Shown: piece after piece, positions 60,906 to 64,000 of the stretch
Layout of the letters: every line of letters starts with the position of its first letter
Numbering within the stretch: position 1 is the first letter of the stretch
NCBI RefSeq assembly: GCF_029931775.1
Contig: NC_079331.1
Coordinates: forward strand, 22,321,720 to 22,385,719
Direction: 5' to 3'
Length of the DNA: 64,000 nucleotides
From: Euleptes europaea
Taxonomy: Eukaryota > Chordata > Lepidosauria > Squamata > Sphaerodactylidae
Translations under genes and position numbers: made by a program
Notes under the pieces: model-generated
What the model saw: the letters and a program-made list of their open reading frames with translations, nothing else
What the model was told of the DNA's origin: nothing
The model's database searches: none

Positions 60906-62296
60906 GACTTTTGGGGGCCGCCTGAGGGGGACAAGGAGGAGGAAGGCGGCGAGGAGGAGAGTTTACCCCTTCCAAGTGGGCCGGCGATTAAGGCGCGAAA
61001 TCAGCCCCCCGCCCTGGAAGTGCCTTTAAGATCCCGGCCGGGCAAGACGCGGCCTGCATGGGGGGTGGGAAGGCGATGTGCCGGACCGGCTTCAAACTCT
61101 CAGTCTGAGGCGCGGGGAGGGTGAAGCGAGCTCGGTCCTGGCCCAGGAAGCATCGTCACCTTCCCCGACCGGGGCCAGGTGGAGCCAACAGGAGGAGGAG
61201 GAGGTGGGGGTGAGAGGTCGCCCAGCTCCAGTCGCCCATAGAGACAGAGGAGGGAAGGCGGCAGCGGCCGAAACGAGGACCAGACAGCCACGCCTCACTC
61301 CTCACGGTGGAGAGAAGGAAGGGAGGAGGGAGGGAGGGAGGAGCCCCCTCTCTGCCAAACCAAGATGCGCAGCCGGGTGGCAAGAAAAGACGGGGTGGTG
61401 GCAGCTGAGGGGCTCTTGTCGTTCTCCGGCCGCTGCCGCAATGGTGGGAGGCGGGGACGGCGCTGGGGCGAGAAGGAGGAAGGGCCACTCCTTCCTCTCT
61501 CGGAGACCCTCCCGCTGCTTCGGCCGGCCTAGGGCGCTGCTTCCGCACGTGGGAAGAGGCCCAAAGAGCCACTTGCGGCTGGGGAGCCGCGCTTTTGCGA
61601 CCCCTGTCTTAAGGAACCACAGAAACTCTTTTGTCCCGCCTGAGTCCAAACCAAACTGATGCCCCGTTCACCAAGCTCCCCAAAAAGTAAAGCCAGAGCC
61701 TCCCAGAGGGGTGGTGCTGGCAGCAATAAGCAATCCTCCCCACAAGATGGCAGCCTAAGAGTAACTCTTGCGTTCTCGTCTGGCTTTTGGCGCAAGCTCT
61801 GAGGCACCCTTCTCCAGCGGTGGGGACGGCAACCCAGTCCGCTGCGGGCAGGCCAAACACATGAGTGGTTTGTTGGTTGCCGCTCCTTCTGCTTCTCTTG
61901 CTTTTGAGGTTTCTTCCCCTCCCCCCCTCCCCCCAGTCACAAGCCCTGGAAAAACCAGGGGGGAGCCAGCAACGGGGCTGCCAGAGAGGCTGCAGTGCAG
62001 GATGGAAAAGGGAATGAACAATAATCAGTTTGCGTGGATTTGACACAAGCGCAACTGCTCGTAAAAACGAGCTGTGGCCAACTTCCAGGTGGGGACCAGA
62101 GTTCTCCCAGAATTACATGCGATGTCAAGATGGCCAGTTTGAGTTCCCCTGGAGAAAAGGGCAGCCTTGGAGAGCAGACTCTCTGATATACCATAGCATA
62201 GATCCTAGGTGAAATCCCTCCCCAAATTCCCCTCCTCCACAGGCACCGCCTCTGAATCTCCAGGAATTTCCTGTACCAAAGTTGGCAATCCAGCCA

Positions 62297-62590
62297 GCCT
62301 GGTGTAGTGGTTAAGAGCAGTGGTTTGGAGCAGTGCTCTGATCTGGAGAACCGGGTTTGATTCCCCACTCCTCCACCTGAGTAGTGGATGCTAATCTGGT
62401 GAACTGGATTTGTTTCCCCACTCCTACACACGAAGCCAGCTGGGAGACCTTGGGCTAGTCACACTCTCTCAGCCCCACCCACCTCACAGGGTGTCTGTTG
62501 TGGGGAGGGGAAGGGAAGGTGATTGCAAGCCGGTTTGATTCTTCCTTAAGCGGTCGAGATAGTCGGCATATAAAAACCAACTCCTCCTCC
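62297..62590 (+). mobile_element. tRNA-derived SINE, same family
   Basis: CAGCCTGGTGTAGTGGTTAA to AAAACCAACTCCTCCTCC, nearly full length. Confidence 0.87.
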
Positions 62591-62925
62591 TTCTTTTTCA
62601 ATCCTACAACGGGGACGTTAAGGAACATGCCAGTTGTGGCAGCAGAAGACCCCCAGTGGCTTGCCAGCTCCAATTAACCAGAGCTGAATATTTACTCGGT
62701 AATCAAGCTATTAATTGGTTAATCACACTCAGCAATCAACTAATGCTTGTAGGCCTAGCTGGTATCGCTCTGACATCCACACACTGTGCCCCGAGGCAAC
62801 TGCTCTGCTCTTTCGTCTCATACAAACTAGACTTTAAGACAGACTCGGGGAAATTATGGCCTAGGGGGACAAAGATGGCCCACGGGACCTTTCTGTTCAG
62901 CCTTCGGGCTGCTTAACCCAGGGTA

Positions 62926-63130
62926 GGGTTGCCAACCTCCAGGTACTAGCTGGAGATCTCCTGCTATTACAGCTGATCTTCAGCCGATAGAGTTCAGTTC
63001 ACCTGGAGAAAATTGCCACTTTGGCAATTGGACTCTATGGCATTGAAGTCCCTCCCCTCCCCAAACCATGCCCTCCTCAGGCTCTGCCCCAAAAACCTCC
63101 TGCCGGTGGCAAAGAGGGACCTGGCAACCC
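62926..63130 (+). mobile_element. GGGTTGCCAACC repeat, full copy
   Basis: Starts GGGTTGCCAACCTCCAGG and ends ACCTGGCAACCC, bordered by TA. Internally CTCCAGCCGATAG-like and GGAGAAAATGG-like segments are self-complementary. The best complete copy of a family found several times in the window. Confidence 0.65.
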
Positions 63131-63260
63131 TAACCTGGGATCACAACCCTGAGTAGCAGCACCGGAATGGGACACTGACGCCCCCCCCCCCAGTTGTCAA
63201 GGGTGGCAGAGTAGGAAAGACGGCTGCCCTCAGGGTCTCTGTCCGCTTTTGAGGGCTCCA

Positions 63261-63480
63261 TTGGGTTGCCAGCTTTAGGTTGGGAAATATTTGGAGATTT
63301 GGAGGGGTGGAGCCTGAGGAGGGCGGGGTTTGGGGAGGGGAGGGACTTCAGTGGGGTGTAATGCCGTAGAGTTCTCCTTCCAAAGCAGCCTTTTTATCCA
63401 GGTGACCTGATCTCTATCTTCTGGAGATCAGTTGTAATCCCAGGAGATCTCCTGCCACCACCTGGAGGTTGGTAACCCCA
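63261..63480 (-). mobile_element. GGGTTGCCAACC repeat, minus copy
   Basis: The family of the 62926 copy in reverse, ending ACCTGGAGGTTGGTAACCCC. Further broken copies cover about 63530-63900 and 62060-62290. Confidence 0.55.
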
Positions 63481-64000
63481 TAATCGTGCCTCTTCCTGTT
63501 TCCAGCACAGGCACTAGTGTTGCCAACTAGGGTTGCAGCTCTGGGTTGGGAAACACCTGGAGATTTTGGGGGTGGAGGCTGAGCAAGGCCGGGTTTGGAG
63601 AGGGGAATCCAGTTGCCAAAGTGGCCGTTTCGTCCAGGGGATCTGATCTCTGTCGCCTGGAGATCAGTTGTAATAGCGGGAGACTGCCAACCTCCAGGTG
63701 GGCCTGGAAATCTCCCGGAAGCACGATTGATCTCCAGACTACAGAGAACAGTTCCCCTGGAGAAAAATGGCTGCTTTGGAGGGTGAACTCTACGGCATTA
63801 CACCGTGCTGAAGTCCTTCCCCTCCCCAAACCCCACCTTCCCCAGGCTGTACCCCCAAATCTCCAGGAATTTCCCCACCTGGAGCTGGCAACCCTAGCAC
63901 AGGTGGGGCTCCCAGCTGGCAAAATTTGCCTGTTTCCTTTTGAAAACATAAGCAGCTGAAATAAAACTTCCCACTAATTAAAAATGTAGCAAATTTGTAC

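Larger units (their letters stand above)
59736..61606. mobile_element. hAT-type element B with transposase tail
   Basis: 1871 bp with the 8-bp duplication TCTTAAGG at 59728-59735 and 61607-61614, left end CAGTGGTCAGC and right end GCGACCCCTG. From the left it holds an AT-rich terminal block also found in element A (reversed), a transposase C-terminal remnant, a 0.7-kb GGAA-type tract and a CpG-rich block. The long frames over the last two are compositional. Confidence 0.82.
61615..64000. other. Repeat-rich intergenic end of window
   Basis: Made of degenerate GGGTTGCCAACC repeats (62060-62290, 62926-63130, 63261-63480, 63530-63900), one SINE (62297-62590) and unassigned DNA. No gene seen; SMAD6, next in the human order, is not reached. 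Confidence 0.5.

Noticed and set aside
60014-60975. Long Ser/Phe/Pro-rich frames on the minus strand
   Set aside because: Translation of the polypyrimidine tract; only the last ~55 residues resemble a real protein (hAT transposase tail).
61078-61659. 193-codon plus-strand frame
   Set aside because: GC-rich interior of a hAT element; no homology seen and it runs across the element's end.

Overview
This is vertebrate genomic DNA with short exons in long introns, GT-AG splicing and no bacterial-style operons. The repeats point to a squamate reptile: many CR1 LINE 3' ends, tRNA-derived SINEs, a 5S-rRNA-derived SINE, hAT-type elements and a chromodomain Ty3-type LTR element. I cannot name the species. 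The gene order RPL4(-), ZWILCH(+), LCTL(-) matches the order on human chromosome 15q22.

Layout. 300-5946 (minus): RPL4, ten coding exons giving 389 aa, with five box C/D snoRNAs (two U16-like, three U18-like) in its introns. 5640-6400: GC-rich head-to-head promoter shared by RPL4 and ZWILCH. 6343-28268 (plus): ZWILCH, 18 coding exons giving 604 aa. 29176-47019 (minus): LCTL (gamma-klotho, a family 1 glycoside hydrolase relative), 13 coding exons giving 566 aa. 47020-49736: upstream repeats. 49737-56210 (plus): a whole-looking 6.5-kb Ty3/Gypsy chromovirus with 283-bp LTRs that look identical, a 5-bp target duplication and long gag and pol frames. 56211-64000: intergenic DNA made largely of repeats, including a 1.87-kb hAT-type element holding a transposase tail and a long GGAA-type tract.

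The three host genes are unrelated in job: ribosome plus snoRNA supply, kinetochore checkpoint, and a membrane-anchored glycosidase-like protein. Exon joins were chosen so that phases match and proteins align with the human proteins as I remember them; all three coding sums divide by three (1170, 1815 and 1701 nt including stops). Almost everything else is repeat, often nested. No CRISPR array, bacterial gene or clearly new gene system was found. The most unusual items are the young chromovirus, a Tigger1-like miniature element, duplicated snoRNAs, a GC-AG intron in RPL4, and an LCTL exon whose frame stays open into an adjacent CR1 LINE.
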